From Phyto melanocephala (Eukaryota > Arthropoda > Insecta > Diptera > Rhinophoridae), in the NCBI GenBank assembly GCA_941918925.1, contig OW799234.1, positions 110,357,884-110,421,883 of the forward strand: DNA of 64,000 bases. The letters are read 5' to 3'. The notes under the pieces were generated by a model. That model did not search any database. It worked only from the letters and a program-made list of their open reading frames with translations, and was not told the DNA's origin. The number at the start of each line of letters is the position of its first letter. Position 1 is the first letter of the stretch. The position numbers were made by a program, and so were the translations under genes. Shown here in pieces: positions 33,771-47,490 of this stretch.

Positions 33771-34299
33771 AAGTTTGATAAAATCTGTATCTAATCAGAA
33801 ATAATACATATTTTCCCGTATAACATAATACATTTTTTCTAAAAGTTCAAAAAATAGGGACAATTTGCAATCCTTGTACATTTGAATCCGATAGGATCAT
33901 AATATTCAAAAATACCCTAATTAAACATATAATTATTCACAATCATATGTTAATTCGTTGCTTGTATAGAGACGCTGATCAAAAGCAGATATTTTTTTTT
34001 TTTTATATACAAACTTTGTTAAAGCGTTGTAAGAGTTTAATAAGCATTACCTTTATATTTCAAATATTAGAAAAAAAAATTAGTTAGCGAATTGAATCAC
34101 CATCAGATGGAAAATAAAAAGGGTTCATCGAATCCGTTCCCTTAGATATTTTCTTGGTTAACTTGTTAATCCAATACTAGATTGTATCTATTACAAAAAT
34201 CACTAATAATTCTTGACCAAGTGCTATACTCTCATATCTGTTTAAAGTATTTTAATTGGAAAACATCGCCTTACACATCTGAAATCAGGGTTTTTTCCT
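33771..34299. other. AT-rich spacer, nothing recognised
   Basis: No feature supported. Confidence 0.4.
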
Positions 34300-34700
34300 A
34301 AACATAGTTTCAATACTGCTCTCATTGACATTGCGGAGGAAATTCGTGGCTGCGTTGAAGCTGGCAACATTATTTTTTTGGTTCTTTTAGATTGCTTAAA
34401 AGCATCTGATATGGTAAACTGCGATCCTGTTGCTATACAAATCTAAATTGTATATTTAACTCAACCCTTTCTGCGACTGATCGTACTTACATCATCATAC
34501 TTCATACTTAAAAAACCGGTATCAATTTGTTTTCGTTAATAGTAAAAGTTCCTAGTACAGTCAATACCAGTAATAAAAGGCATTCCCTAAGGTTCAATGC
34601 TTGGATTCATCTCTCACCTCCCTCTCTCTCTCTCATCACTCACCTGTTCAGAACATATTTAATATGCAACCAGAATATCGTTTTCTATGGAGATATTAAA
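34300..34700 (+). pseudogene. Non-LTR reverse transcriptase remnant
   Basis: A frame reads LKHSFNTALIDIAEEIRGCV then EAGNIIFLVLLDCLKASDMV, matching the LINE reverse transcriptase block whose usual form is TALIDIADEIR and FLVLLDFSKAFDSVNHD. Further on the same RT order appears as RYQFVFVNSKSS and GIP, stop, GSMLGF (from GIPQGSVLGP), then a damaged YADD region (NIVFYGDIK). At least one frameshift and several stops intervene. No 3' tail was identified. It is a separate, older insertion than the RT at 60.9-62.0 kb. Confidence 0.75.
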
Positions 34701-35769
34701 TAAGAAAACTGTAGAACTGTATTTTTGTATAACAATAATTATATATAAAATTAAAAAGGTCATCACACTTTACACCCTACGAATGTAGGGACGCTCAAAC
34801 TCATGCCTTAAATAGGTTTTACTAATGGAACGTCCTATTTGTTTAATCGCTTTAGATTTACTCGTTCACGAAGAAAGAATAAATTGTTTCTATATTATTA
34901 AATATAAAAGTCTGATCTTCAAATGGTAATTTCCTATTGGCTGTGTACTTTCTTAAACTTGCTTCTATCAAATAATTAGTTTTTGAACAACGCAGCACAG
35001 TTTTGTAAAAACAATCTATAAATTTGTTAATTAAGTCTTTTTTTTACACACTTTTCTTTGTTTTTTTGTTTTTTTTTCCCCTTTTGCTTGTTAATTTTCG
35101 GACTCCTGATCTAAAATTGTTATTGTCAGTAATTAACTGATTATTCGTCTGACAATATCCTTTTTTCAATATCGCCAAGTTGTGAGTGTTATTGTGTAGG
35201 ATTCAAAATAAATAAATAAATAAATCTTTAATACAAAAAAATAACTGTCCGCAATATAATACTACCCCTTAGGCGATCTTACACCGTTTTTGACAACTTT
35301 ACTTTACAACTTTAAAACTGGAATGCATTCCACTCGGCTAATAATGTATGTTAGTAAACATTAAATAATAAATTAATAAATAAATGAATGTGTGTGTGTG
35401 CGTGTATGTTCTTAACAATCGGAATAGTTTTTCAAGATTCTAAAATGCTTACAATTCAATTTAATTTAGAAATTGTTTAAGGAAATTTAAATAATAGAAT
35501 AAATGAGCTTGAGCCGAAAAAAAAATAATCTAAATTAAAAATTTAATATATGTATAAAGTTCAAATAAAATATTAATATACATATGATAATTAATTTATA
35601 ACTTTATTTTCTGTTTGCCACTTTAATCTTTTAACCGACTTAAACTTTTTATAAAATTTCTTTTAAATCTTGTTTAAATGCCAAAGTTTTAGCCTTAATA
35701 TTATTGTCTCTCTGTAATAAAAATATACATTATAATTCCTTACACTACCTTTCTCTATTGCTGTTTTGT
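34701..35769. other. AT-rich stretch, nothing recognised
   Basis: Contains an AAATAAATAAATAAAT tract (35208-35224) and a TGTG tract (35389-35404). No gene supported. Confidence 0.4.
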
Positions 35770-37894
35770 TTTTTATACCCGCCACCAAAAAAATGGTGGG
35801 GGTATATTCATTTTGTCATTCCGTTTGTAACACATCGAAATATCCATTTTAGACCCCATAAAGTATATATATTCTGAATCAGGGTTTGATTTGATGACGA
35901 TCTAGCTATGTCCGTCCGTCTGTCCGTCTGTCCGTCTGTTGAAAGCACGATAGAGGTCGCACCGAAAAAGCTAGGGGGCTCAAATTTTGCCAGAATCTTT
36001 CTTATAGACAAGGTTTGTTTGGTATTGAAAATGGGCTAAATCGGAATATTAGGAAGAGAGTTATAGCTCGAAAAGCAAGAGTAGGTCGAAAAAACCGTGT
36101 CCTTCGAACATCGAATAAAATGGAATTGTGGACAAACGCATTCACGTAGACTCATGAAACTTCGAATATATATTTCCTGAGTAAAAACAATATTTTTCCC
36201 CAAAAATTATCTAAATATATGCATTAGGAGAGGAGTTATCGATCAAAATGTACGAAAATTTATACCGCACAGTGTATTTTTCGGTATATTTAAAAACAAA
36301 AACGTCATAAAAGCAACAAAATTGGATGTACGACTCTGAAATTTTGCACACTTTGCTTTTTGGTGACACGCTTTCTTGTAACGGCAAATCAATGTGCCAC
36401 GCCCACTTTTACGCCCACCTCCCATATAACGTTTTACCTAAAATTCATATAATTTCTCTATTAATAAAGATTTTGGAATAATAAAGGGCTAAATTGAAAC
36501 ATCTAAAATGTACTCATTCGCAAAAATAACTTTGACACGCCTACTATAACGCCCACTCTTCACGTTATCTACCGTTAATGAATTTTAAAAGCTCATAAAA
36601 CCGCCAAAATTAGAGGTATGATGATAAAATTTGCTACGTATATCCCCCTGGGCAATGTCATTACTGTGCCAGAAAATAAAGGTGCCACGCCCACTTTTAC
36701 GCCCACCTCCCATACAATGTTTTACCTAACATTCATATAATTTCTCTATTACTAAAGATTTTTGAATATTAAAGGGCTATATTGAAACACCTAAGTTGTA
36801 CTCATTCGCAAAAATAACTGTGACACGCCTACTATAGCGCCCACTTTTCACGTTATTTACCGTTAATGAAATTAAAAAGCTTATAAAACCGCCAAAATTA
36901 GAGGTACGATGATAAAATTTGCTACTTATATCCTTCTAATCAATGTAAAAAAGTTTAGGTGACACGCCCACTTTAACGCCTACCTCTCATATAACGGTTT
37001 ATCCTAAATTCATGTAATTTCTCTATTGACAAAGTTTTTGGGAAAATAAAGGACTATATTGAAATATCTAAGTTGTATTTATTAGCAGAAACTTTATTGA
37101 CACGCCTACTTTAACGCCCACTTTCATTGAAAGACTACATTTACAAAAGCATTGAGGCCAATGTTGATTTTAAATAAAACATAAATAGAAATTATTATCA
37201 TTTCTTTTTATAATGATAATACTTGTATGGTTCAATTATGTATTTAACACAATATCGGCCAAATAGCCCCCCCCCATCCTTGGTGCCACGCCTCTATCTG
37301 ATGGTCCAAATTTTCAATGACAATGTTGATGCTCAATTGTTGGGCATGATGATGAGTCGAGGTTGACTGCTCTTTTGCCCCACTACCTCAAAAGAACAGC
37401 AATGGTTCCCATTCAACAAACTAAGAAGGCATTCACAGGTTTTCTAACATTTTATACAGACCTGTTTTGCAGAAATTTAAATATTTGTTACAATTCTCCC
37501 GATTGTGGACGAATTTGAACGATTATGTTGATCAAAAGAATTACGAAGTGCCCAAAATGCATTTTGATTTGAACGCCCATTTTTATCAAAAACTTGAATA
37601 ACTTTAAAGCGTTGCTCATTTGCGTATCTTTCTACGGATCAAATTGAGTAAGTTTGAGATTGAGAAATGTCAAGTGAAGTGCAAAAAACAAGTTTAAAGA
37701 CAAGGTGTAGTTCACCTTCAACATGGGCCCTTAAAATTTAACCAACCCCTACAAAGAAAGTGATACATATTTTATTATAAAGAGATTATTCCATAGCGAT
37801 TAACAAAATAATAAATATTGTGTTTTAAATGTACACAAAATTGGTGGTGGGTATAAAAGATTCGGCACAGCCGAATATAGTGCTCTTACTTGTT
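35770..37894 (+). mobile_element. DINE-1/INE-1-like Helentron, full length, 2 full core units
   Basis: The 5' end TTTTTATACCCGCCACCA forms an immediate hairpin with TGGTGGGGGTATA and is also mirrored subterminally at the 3' end (TTGGTGGTGGGTATAAAAG). The 5' module carries CATTTTGTCATTCCGTTTG, CCCATAAAGTATATATATTC and repeated CCGTCTGT, all known from fly DINE-1/INE-1 repeats. The centre has 288-bp units (marker GACACGCCTACT at 36534 and 36822). A ~700-bp 3' module follows, then the hairpin GATTCGGCACAGCCGAATAT and terminus CTCTTACTTGTT. No Rep/helicase frame, so non-autonomous and dependent on a Helentron in trans. Its first ~240 bp appear identical to the copy at 47.5 kb. Confidence 0.9.
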
Positions 37895-39323
37895 ATTGTT
37901 TTATTAAGTTTACAATCCCTTCTTAATGTGAACAATTTTACTTTGAGCTAAAAATTCTGAAGCAAGAGTTGTAAACAGGAAAGTAAAGAATACAACAAAT
38001 GAAATGCTAGGATAAATGTTTTTTCCATACTTTGGAATTTACAAGTATATAGTATATAACGGAAACAAAATTTACATACACAAGTTTTTTGTTTTAATAA
38101 AACTAAACAATTTCCCTTTTTGGCTTGCATTTATACATAGATACGCGCCTACCTTCTTATATAATAACAGGGATTAAATAAAAACATTAAATAGAAAATA
38201 GAAAAACGGAATATTTTACTCATTTAGGGGAATAATAATATTTTATAGTTTTCATCTATATTTATACAGAATTTCCAAAAAAAAAAATTTAACGTCTTCA
38301 TTAAGATGTTAAGCAAGAGATTTTTTACATATTTCTTAAGCAGAATATTAAATCTAGCTTAGAAAATGTTTGATAAGAAAATAATTGTCGAATGACATCT
38401 ATTTATTCGGCTCAGTATATTAATAGTAATAATAAGTGTTAAAAATTATGACTAATATATTAAGAACAGTTCTCTCTTTAAGATTTTTAGATGTTTTAAA
38501 ATTATAAAATATATTTACTCTTAGATTACAATTTATTTAATTTTTAATTTTTTCTAGCGGCTCTACAAAAACTGTGACGGTAATTTGACCGGTTATATGA
38601 CTGGTATTAGTGACTGATATATCGGTTATAATGTGGAACAAATTTTCTTTTAATTTCTTAAGGGCATATGAAAAAAATTACTGAAAATTTTTTGTACATG
38701 TTATTTTGCGTCCTTTTCTTACTTATTAGTTCTTTCACTATAAAACATATATCTGCTCTACTTCCTCTCTACCTTTTTACTAAATAAGCAAATATAATAT
38801 AAATAGTAGTCACACTAAACGTATATATCGGTCAAAGATAACTAGGTATATATATAACTCGTACAATAGAGCAAAATTCATCATATATTTTTATATTATT
38901 TATTATAATATTTTTTATTACATAAACTACCGTACCATACATTTATTACCTTAATTTCACTGCTTCCTGGACTTGCTTATTTTAATTCTTTTTCATGGTA
39001 TTAGCTTTATTAATATTACGGCTGGAAGTATTTAAAAGTAATATTTATGAAAATACGCTAAGTCATATACATATGTATGTATGTTTAGCTGCTACTTTTC
39101 ATACTTTCCATTTATTTCTTAAGTATTTTATATAAAACCTCGTCGAAAAAACTACAAATTATTAAAAAAAAATTACTTTTTAAAATTTAACACAATAGTT
39201 TAACAAGAATTTTGTTTTCGAACGTCAAGAAATCGGTATATACTGTAGTTTGGACACAATTATCAACCAGTGCTGCCAGCCCGAAAAACGTAATTCATGA
39301 GAAATCTCCCTTTATTATAAAGT
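37895..39323. other. AT-rich stretch, nothing recognised
   Basis: No supported feature. Confidence 0.4.
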
Positions 39324-39835
39324 AGCGCGACTTCGTGTGCGTAGTTCTCGGGATAAAAGGTAGACTTTGCATAAGCCTAGGTTGTTATTTATATGTTTGT
39401 CAAATTTAATTTAATTCCTCTCAGCCATTTTTGCGTGGTTGAGTTCTAGATTCGCTTAGGAAATATAACTAATACCACATTCATTCAGTTCCGTTCAGCC
39501 ATTTTTGCGTGATTGAGTAACAAATATCCAAGCATACGAACATTCACATTTACTATATCAGTTGGATAGTAGGATTAGTAGGAAAATTTTGAATTTGAAA
39601 ATATGAAAGAAAGTTAAAACTTACAACAAAAATAAAAATATTTACAACACAAACAACCCGTTAAGGCTGATGATGAGTTTGCCAACGACTTCGCCTGGTG
39701 ATCATAATAAAAAGTAGCCTATGTGTTAATCTAGGTTGTTATCTATTTAAGTATGTGCCGAATTTCATTTAGTTCCATTCAGCCTTTTTTGCGTGATTGA
39801 GTAACAAATATCCAAACATACAAACATTCACATAA
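39324..39835 (-). mobile_element. Helitron-like non-autonomous element, 3' tip lost
   Basis: GCGCGACTTCGTGTGCGTAG followed by TTCTCGGGATAAAAGGTAGA at the left is the inverse of the intact 3' end at 46030-46085. CAGCCATTTTTGCGTGATTG and AGTAACAAATATCCAAACAT at the right end match the inverse of the 5' end near 45825. The CAGCC-TTTTGCGTG-TTGAG block occurs three times (about 39422, 39497 and 39778), so the element is internally duplicated. The terminal CTAGT is missing. Confidence 0.55.
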
Positions 39836-40840
39836 TGAATCTATTGATATTGTTAATTTAATAAGAAATATATTAAGCACTCCTGTAATCAACAAATTCA
39901 TTTTTCCTGATGAAACTTTGAATCAAACCTCTTTTTTGCTTAAGAAGTGAAAAAGGATACACGTCCTTGTAAAAACACATACATACTTATACATATAATT
40001 ACAAGGTAATTATATTTCAGTCTGAGTACTGTAAAAAATGTTTTTAAGTTGACTGTAAGCAATACTTTTCTACAATCTTTATTAAATATGCGAATAAGAA
40101 GGAAAATAAAAACAACACACTTACAGAACACACGCGTACAAGTACTAGTTGATGCAGAAGCATAAAATCTAATACGATGAGATCGTAAGTAATTTAAAAT
40201 TACACATACACACATTTAAGTCGCAAAAAGAAATTGAAGAAATTACTTTGAAACACTCAATTATATTACACATGTTTATATGTACATATGCATATGTATG
40301 TATTTTTGAAAATCAAAAAAAAAAAGTATCTTTCAAAAACGTTGGATGAGTGAAAAAAGTTCAACACACGTTTCCCATAAATAAGAAATAATTTTTAAGC
40401 ATGTATTGAAAAGTATTTCATCAATCTTTTTATGCAAATCGAAAGAAAAAATTTGGTTATTTTCTAATTTAATACAATAAAGATGTATTTTTAGAACCTT
40501 TATAAACAAGAAATTCATACACAGAAAAAAAATAAATATGAATATCAATTACGAAATTAATATTATTAATTAAAAAATTGTTTAATTTTGCTCCAATCAT
40601 CAATATGATACTATTAATTAAATAAAAATTAAAGTTTTAATTGAAAAAGTATTGAGAAAAATATCAATTAAAACAGTATTAAAAAAATTAATTAAAATTT
40701 TCATAATTTTTAAAATGATTTATATAATTAATCATAATAATAATTTAATCATGTCCATTCTTGAGATTTAGGATGTATAAAATTAAAGCATTTATTATAT
40801 CAATAATAAAATTTTAAAACCTGTATTCTCTTTTTTTATA
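39836..40840. other. AT-rich stretch, nothing recognised
   Basis: Very AT-rich (AATTAA-rich around 40540-40800). No feature supported. Confidence 0.4.
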
Positions 40841-40970
40841 TTTATTTATTCTTAATATACATTTATATTACAAAGGAATCTATATTCCTAATTACATTTC
40901 GTTACTTTATTTATTCTTAATATACATTTATATTACAAAGGAATCTATATTCCTAATTACATTTCGTTAC
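40841..40970. repeat. Perfect two-copy tandem duplication, 65-bp unit
   Basis: Units 40841-40905 and 40906-40970 (beginning TTTATTTATTCTTAATATAC and ending ACATTTCGTTAC) are identical by eye. Identity in otherwise decayed DNA suggests a recent event. Confidence 0.9.
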
Positions 40971-43900
40971 TTATATAATAAAATTAATGATAAGAAATAG
41001 GGTTCCACACACATACACATACTATACCATATTAAAAGCCGGATTTCCAAAAATAATTTTTTGCATCAACGACCTTGATATAAAGGAATATTAACCGGTA
41101 AAAAGGCTTATTCAGGCAGAGTGAAGAAATTCAACTAACTAACCTATTAAAATGAGAATTCTGTGGAATATAAAGGCACACGATAAATATGTAATGAATT
41201 TTGGCATACCTACAATGAAACCGAAATAACTTATTATTTTTAAAACAGAACATATTTTTATATATGTATGTACATATGTGCACTTACCAGAACTTTCTCT
41301 TGCAGATTGGCGACTATTTTTTATTATTCCGCTCCTTGAGTAAGAATTATATTAAATTTATTCTTTAAATTAAATTTTAAAGAAAATTGAATTTTAAATA
41401 ATATTTTTTTTTATTTTTTTTTCAAGTGACAGAAATCTCTTTGTTTTTTGAAAATATTTAATATCAATTAAAAAATTTAACCAAATTAATGAAAACTATA
41501 ATTAGAATTCAAAAACAAATCAAAATTTCAATTAACTAAACAAATTTTAGCAATATTTTTTCTGTGTAAATACAAATATAAACTTTGTCTAATATTAGAC
41601 ACACATACAAACATATATACATACGATCATACATACATACACATATAAATAAATACATAGATTCATGCATGTAGATGTACATACATATATGTAATATATT
41701 TTGACGCAAAAAGGTCTTAGTCAAAATATCACAGTTTGGGTTTTTGATTCAGTAAAATTTTGTATCTATTGTTTTTTGAATCAATTACTTAAGTCTTACA
41801 CAATTGTTTTCAATGATTCATAAAACTTAATATATTTTTTTATTTATTAAGCAGAAACTGCAACGTTTGACTTATTACGTTTTTGATGACATCAAGAAGT
41901 AATAAATAAATATTTTTTATATAAGAAAATTATCAAAATTGTTATTCTTAAAAATGATTTGAATAATGAATTAAAACGAAATTTCTATTAATAATTTACA
42001 GCAACATTACTATAGATTAAGTAACCACCAAAAAATAGACATTGAATTGCTCTTACAAAATGATGATTATGATTAATTGTCCCCTATGTTTTTCACAACA
42101 AATTTAAAAAACTTAATATTTTTGTAAAAATCAATGCAATTTTTGTTTAACATATTCTTTCTTTAATAAAACTATTCGAGGTAGGTATAAGCTTTGCAAG
42201 ATAAAATTAATTTTTGAATTTTTATACAAACGTTTGTGGCTGTCAAATGTCAAAGTATGATCAACAAAGTGTATTGAAAATAGCATTCATCTTACAACAT
42301 ACAAAACGAATTGGTAGCAACTCTTGAAGAATCTTAAAAACTAACGTTTAAATCGAGCAATAGAATCAAAAAATCTCTAGGTTTCCCACTAAAAGCTAGC
42401 TCTTTTTTTTGCCACAAAATGTGTATAAAAATCGCTAGACTTAGGGACAAAAAAAGAGTTAAAATTGCAACAGTGTTAGAATCAAGTACTTATTTATCAT
42501 TATAAAAGTAAGTATTTATTTAGGTTTCTAATTACAAGCAATCGTAATAAGTACTTATTTGTGTCCCTATTGGTAAGCAAGCGGATTAAGTACTTGCCTC
42601 CAATGACATAAATGAATAATGAATAAAGAGTTTAGTTCAACGAAAATAATTTTCTTACCATTTTTTTTTTAAAAACGGACCAAAGCCTACCTTAACCTTC
42701 AATTTCCTGGAATTGCTTTTCAAAGTATAAATAAAATGACTGAAATAGCAAAAAAATATATTTGAATAAATAAAAGAGATAAAAAGCTGTGATTTAAATA
42801 GAAAAATATATTAACAAAGCATTACAATGAAATATATCTGTTATAAAATAGTTTTTACGATAAGTTTGTATTTCATATTTTAAAAGTGTTTAAATGTTTA
42901 CGAAATTCATATATAAGATTAATATATAAAGAAAGGTGTCACAAATTCTAGATCAAAGTTTTCTTAATGTTAACATTTGATGTAATACCCATAAATGAAT
43001 ATTGACTCTTTTATAAAGGACTGTTTTAAATGTAACCAATTCAAAGTACTCCTCTAAAACGTTATTTTCCTTCATGATGTCAATTGAATACTACCTATTG
43101 CCACTAAAAGTTATTTAAAACATTTTAATGCTTCAAGTGTAAATACAGAGCTTTTACAGATTAAATTTTAATAAAAGAAAATTTAAAAACATTTATATGT
43201 AAAACAATGTCTTTAATAATATTTTCAATTGCAAATTATTTTAACTTTGTTCTTTTGACTGAAAATAATAATATTTTACCAAAGGCAAATAAACTTTCAA
43301 ATTGTATTTAAATTAAAAATATCTACCAGTACGTCGAAAAGCCAGCAACAATTCTGAGCTAATGGATGAGATAATTCGGCAAATTAACGGCACATTATGC
43401 CTAAGCGTCATTGAAAATTTGAAACATCTGATAGAATTGTGTCCGATATTTTGTTCCATACATAATTGAACCAAACCAATATTATCATAACAAAAAGACA
43501 TAATAATAATTTCCTAAATATTTTTTGTTTTATTAAAAATCAACATCGGCCCTTAAAATTAAACCACCCTTAATTGTATGTAAATATATGTATAGAATAT
43601 AATGAATGTCCCATATATGGAATAATGATGCTCTGTGATAAAATTAGTCAAACTGATTCTCAGTACAAGCAAATTTAAGTCTGAGGCAATCTCTAAGAAA
43701 TGTTAGCCTTCGATATTATCGTAAACATTAAAAACAAAAATATCTGTTAGACGGAAATTTTTATTGTTAATCTACACAATTATAGGTAACATAAACAAAA
43801 AAATCCTTTCCGCAAAAACAATTTGTATCAACATCAACAATTTGTATCAACTTATTTTACTATTTCTGTAGTTTTGTCACTTACATACATATGGTGAGTG

Positions 43901-44205
43901 CATATGTTAGCAGCAACCTTAATCTCTTAACTCCAAAAATACTGAGCCAGTTTTAAAATACATTTTCCAAAAATTGCTTTTGTAATGCAACTGAGTAACA
44001 TTAAATCGTTTTACCAATTAATATAAAATGTAAATTACCAGTCTTATAAAAAATGTTTTTTATTTCCTGGGGCTCAATTCTTGTTCAACCAAACAGTGAA
44101 ATGAAAAAAACTTTACATTTCACAGATTTTTAGAACAAGAATTGGTATCCTGTTATCATATGAAAAAAAAACTCGGACCCAGAAAAAACTCTCATGCACA
44201 CCCAA
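40971..44205. other. AT-rich stretch, nothing recognised
   Basis: Contains CATACATA-type microsatellite at about 41600-41690 and four AAGTACTT palindromes within 42480-42600. A 17-bp direct repeat, ACAATTTGTATCAACAT, occurs at about 43820. No gene supported. Confidence 0.4.
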
Positions 44206-44582
44206 TACCCTGCAGATAACTAGAGTAGTCCATACACGCATGTAAAGTGTACTCCATAATAGACTAGGACTAGTCCAAAGGTAACCCAAATGTAAGGAGA
44301 AAACATGGTCGATTTAACATTACGATGTCCTAGGGCTGGACCATATAACCCATCGGAGTAGTCTTAAAACTACTCTTTATCACTACTCGATGGAGCATCT
44401 ACACGACCATTATACACGTTTTGACAACAATATACGTAATAGTTAAAACATGAACACTTGTCGTTTAACTACAATCTCTTGTTTGAAAATGATATGGTCC
44501 ATAACTGCATAACATAGGACCATGTTGTAAGTAGTCCATTTAGCTAAAATGGACTACGTAGCCCAATATTATCTGTAGGGTA
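44206..44582. mobile_element. 373-bp MITE with TA duplication
   Basis: The left end TACCCTGCAGATAACTAGAG and the inverse of the right end (TACCCTACAGATAATATTGG) pair, and GTAGTCCAT follows in both arms. TA borders each terminus (44206-44207 and 44581-44582). Interior motifs GGACTAGTCC, GGAGTAGTC and variants recur many times. TA duplication suggests a Tc1/mariner-type MITE. Non-coding. Confidence 0.65.
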
Positions 44583-45824
44583 CTTATACACACATACACA
44601 TATATACATATTAACACGTAAATAAACGTAGCATATTCCCAGTGGCGAATTTAAGCGACATCGTCACAATGACATTTTCATCAATGAATCATTGCCACTG
44701 AATCAGTGTCAAATCGCAATTTGCATGAAATTATCGCAAATGGAAATGGTACTTATGAATCTATGTGACAATAAGACAAACTTCATTGAAGGGTCACTAT
44801 AATTTTAAAAGTTGAAACTTGGCGACATTTTCTGTTAAGAGTCTATAACAGTACATAAGAGTTGTCCAACGAACGACGATGATATTTTCAATTAAGACTC
44901 GTAAATACACGTACGCCTACAAGACAAACTCAAATTAGGCCATCTATGAAAGATTAAAAAAAAAATTATATATGATGCCAAATAGAAATTAGTATTTGTC
45001 ATCGATGAGTTAACACGATGAATCATGATGAAGTTCGCAACCGGGATTATATATACAAGTATTGTATGTGTTCGTGTGTGGAGAATAAAATAGCTGTCAT
45101 GTCTATTGTGTTAATTCTTTGCTCATTTTATTTTATTAAACGTAATCCTTTTGTCTATATGTGTATTCGTTTTTCTTTAAATGTTTCCGTTGTGTTTCTA
45201 TTGCTACTGCTTTGTCTTTGTTACTAAGTATATAACAAACATAATAAAAATACTCTTTTTTTATTGCTAGTTTAACTAAATATTGTTCTTGTAGCCTTTA
45301 AAATTCGTTGCAAGTGTGTGTGTGTTGTTATACTTTATTACTCTTTATTGTTTTAGAAAATTATACTCATGTATGCGGCATTCTAATGAGGTTTTTTACA
45401 TTCATGCAAGCACTGTTGATTTGCTCATGTTTTTGTCTTTTTTTGTAATGTACATTCCTACAAATGTGTACGGCTTTGAATTGTGTAATGGTTAAGAATT
45501 ATTTATGTATGTAAGCACATATTCATATAACTGGTGAATTATATAAGCGTATGTGTTGGTGTGTTAATAATTTTATGTAAATATATGACTGATTCCGTAA
45601 CAGAGTGGCATTCTAATTAATAAAGAAAATTTCCTAAGATTTTTTTGTAAAGAGTCTTTAAACAAAAAATTTACTCCCAAAGGACCAAAGTAAAACACGT
45701 ATAAGTAAAAATATATATATTTTGTAGGCATGGAATTAAACAAAAAATTTCTAACTCAATTTTAAATTTTTTTTTAAGAAACGAAAAATAATAATATAAT
45801 AATATATATATAATATAATAAATG
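44583..45824. other. AT-rich stretch, nothing recognised
   Basis: A 69-codon open frame (45018-45227) is hydrophobic but has no signal-peptide or domain pattern convincing enough to call. No other feature. Confidence 0.4.
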
Positions 45825-46085
45825 TCAATGTTTGGATTCTTAAATACTCAATCAGGCAAAAACGGCTGAGCGGAACTAAGTGAAATTCGGCACATTGATA
45901 GATAACAACCTAGATTTACACTTAGGCTACTTTTTATCACCATAATAACGTGAAGTCATTGCCAAACTCATTATCACACATCCTAAATGGGTTGTTTGTG
46001 TATAAATATTTTTATTTTTGTTGTTTATACTAAGTCTACCTTTTATCCCGATAACTACGCAGACGAAGTCGCGGGCACAAGCTAG
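45825..46085 (+). mobile_element. Short Helitron-like element with intact CTAG 3' end
   Basis: Starts near CAATGTTTGGATTC and runs through ACTCAATCAGGCAAAAACGG, AAATTCGGCACATTGATAGA and CTACCTTTTATCCCGATAAC. It ends GCAGACGAAGTCGCGGGCAC, AAGCTAG, then T at 46086. The GC-rich hairpin-forming segment followed by CTAG before a T is the Helitron terminus. It is related to the inverted, longer copy at 39324-39835. Non-coding. Confidence 0.6.
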
Positions 46086-47490
46086 TATAATTATAATTGT
46101 AATAATAAAACAGAATAAAAAAAACAATATAAAATTGTTTTTGATCATTTTTATAATAATCCAAGCAAACAAATTTTGCACTAGTTCAATGTGAATGAAA
46201 TTTTTGCATGATTTCTAATTCCAAATCCAAAACAGTTTGCTTATAATGATTTGCTTTAAAATACATGCAAATGCAAGCGACAAATCTTAAACAATTCATG
46301 TAAACAAACATTATCATGAAGCATGGGTTTCTTTTCATTAACTGTGCGTTCCTTCTATGCAGTAATTATAATTAAGTGAATTTTGTTAATGAATTCATAT
46401 AAACAAATGCTCTCCAGTGACACGTTGATGTTAAAATTATGCATGTTTTACCTTAATTATACCAACTCATCATGGGTTGAGCTCATGCATTTAACATTTA
46501 TTTTCCATGTCTTTTTTTGCTGGGATATATTTAAAAATATTAGAGGTATAAATACGCCGATTAGTGTAAAAAAATTATTTTAAATATTTTACTATTGTGA
46601 GTAGAAAAACTAAAAATAAAAATTTTCTTGTTTCCATGTACTCAACTTTCTAAGGAACTCAAAGACCGAAGTTTTTTTTTTTTTTTGCAAATTTTTTTAC
46701 AAATTCTATATGCATGAACCAAACATATTTTTATTCACAGTACAAGTTATTAAATTTTCGCCTTATTCTCAAAATAAATTAGACCAATTTTTTTATATAT
46801 ATTTAAATATTTGTTTTCTTTTGAGTTGGTTGTAGGACTCTTTCTTCGTTAAAGGATGCTGCATTTAAATTATAAACAAATCCTCTTAGGTCAGACTCAT
46901 TTTTTTATTTTATTGATCGATTTCATTGTAACGTTTTCAGTTATAATTACATTTAAATGTTTTTTTTAATAATTATCAAATTAAAAAAAAACTTTTATCT
47001 TCTTGAAATCCAAAAAATAAAATTTCATTACATTGCATTCAATTGCGCTTTTTAAAGGAGTTAAGAAGAAAAATTATTCGGAATTTTGTTTCGGACTCTA
47101 TCTTTAATTTTTTATATTTACTGTTTTCTACTGGTCAAGCCCTTTTATTAATTATCAATTTTAGGGGATTAGAGATGCAGATTTTGACTCATTTGACTCT
47201 TCTGGCTTTTTAGAAGCCGAAAATAATTGAGTTCCTCTTGTAAATTTTATGAAAAATTCTAAAGCAATCATCTTTAAATGCCTATATCTCAGCTAATTAT
47301 AAAAACAATTTTTTTTTAATTTTTTCAGAAAAATTTTTTAAGGCTACGGCTTATAATTTGATGTCTGCAGCATGTCTAAAAATTATCTAAAAAGCCTAAG
47401 CAATTTAATATATTTAAAAAAATATGTTCTTTTTTAAACAATTATTCCCTTAAACTTTACCGATTTGTGATTTTTCTAAATTTCTTCAAG
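46086..47490. other. AT-rich stretch, nothing recognised
   Basis: No supported feature. Confidence 0.4.

Noticed and set aside
35808..36011. Identical 67-codon minus-strand open frames here and at 47529-47732
   Set aside because: They are reverse reads of the DINE-like 5' module (CCGTCTGT repeats read as TDGQTDRRTD); identity reflects recent transposon copies, not a gene.
42480..42600. Cluster of AAGTACTT palindromes as regulatory sites
   Set aside because: Short palindromes in AT-rich DNA with irregular spacing; no support for binding or an element boundary.
43313..43501. 62-codon minus-strand frame with balanced residues
   Set aside because: No recognisable domain, no neighbouring coding frames; likely chance.
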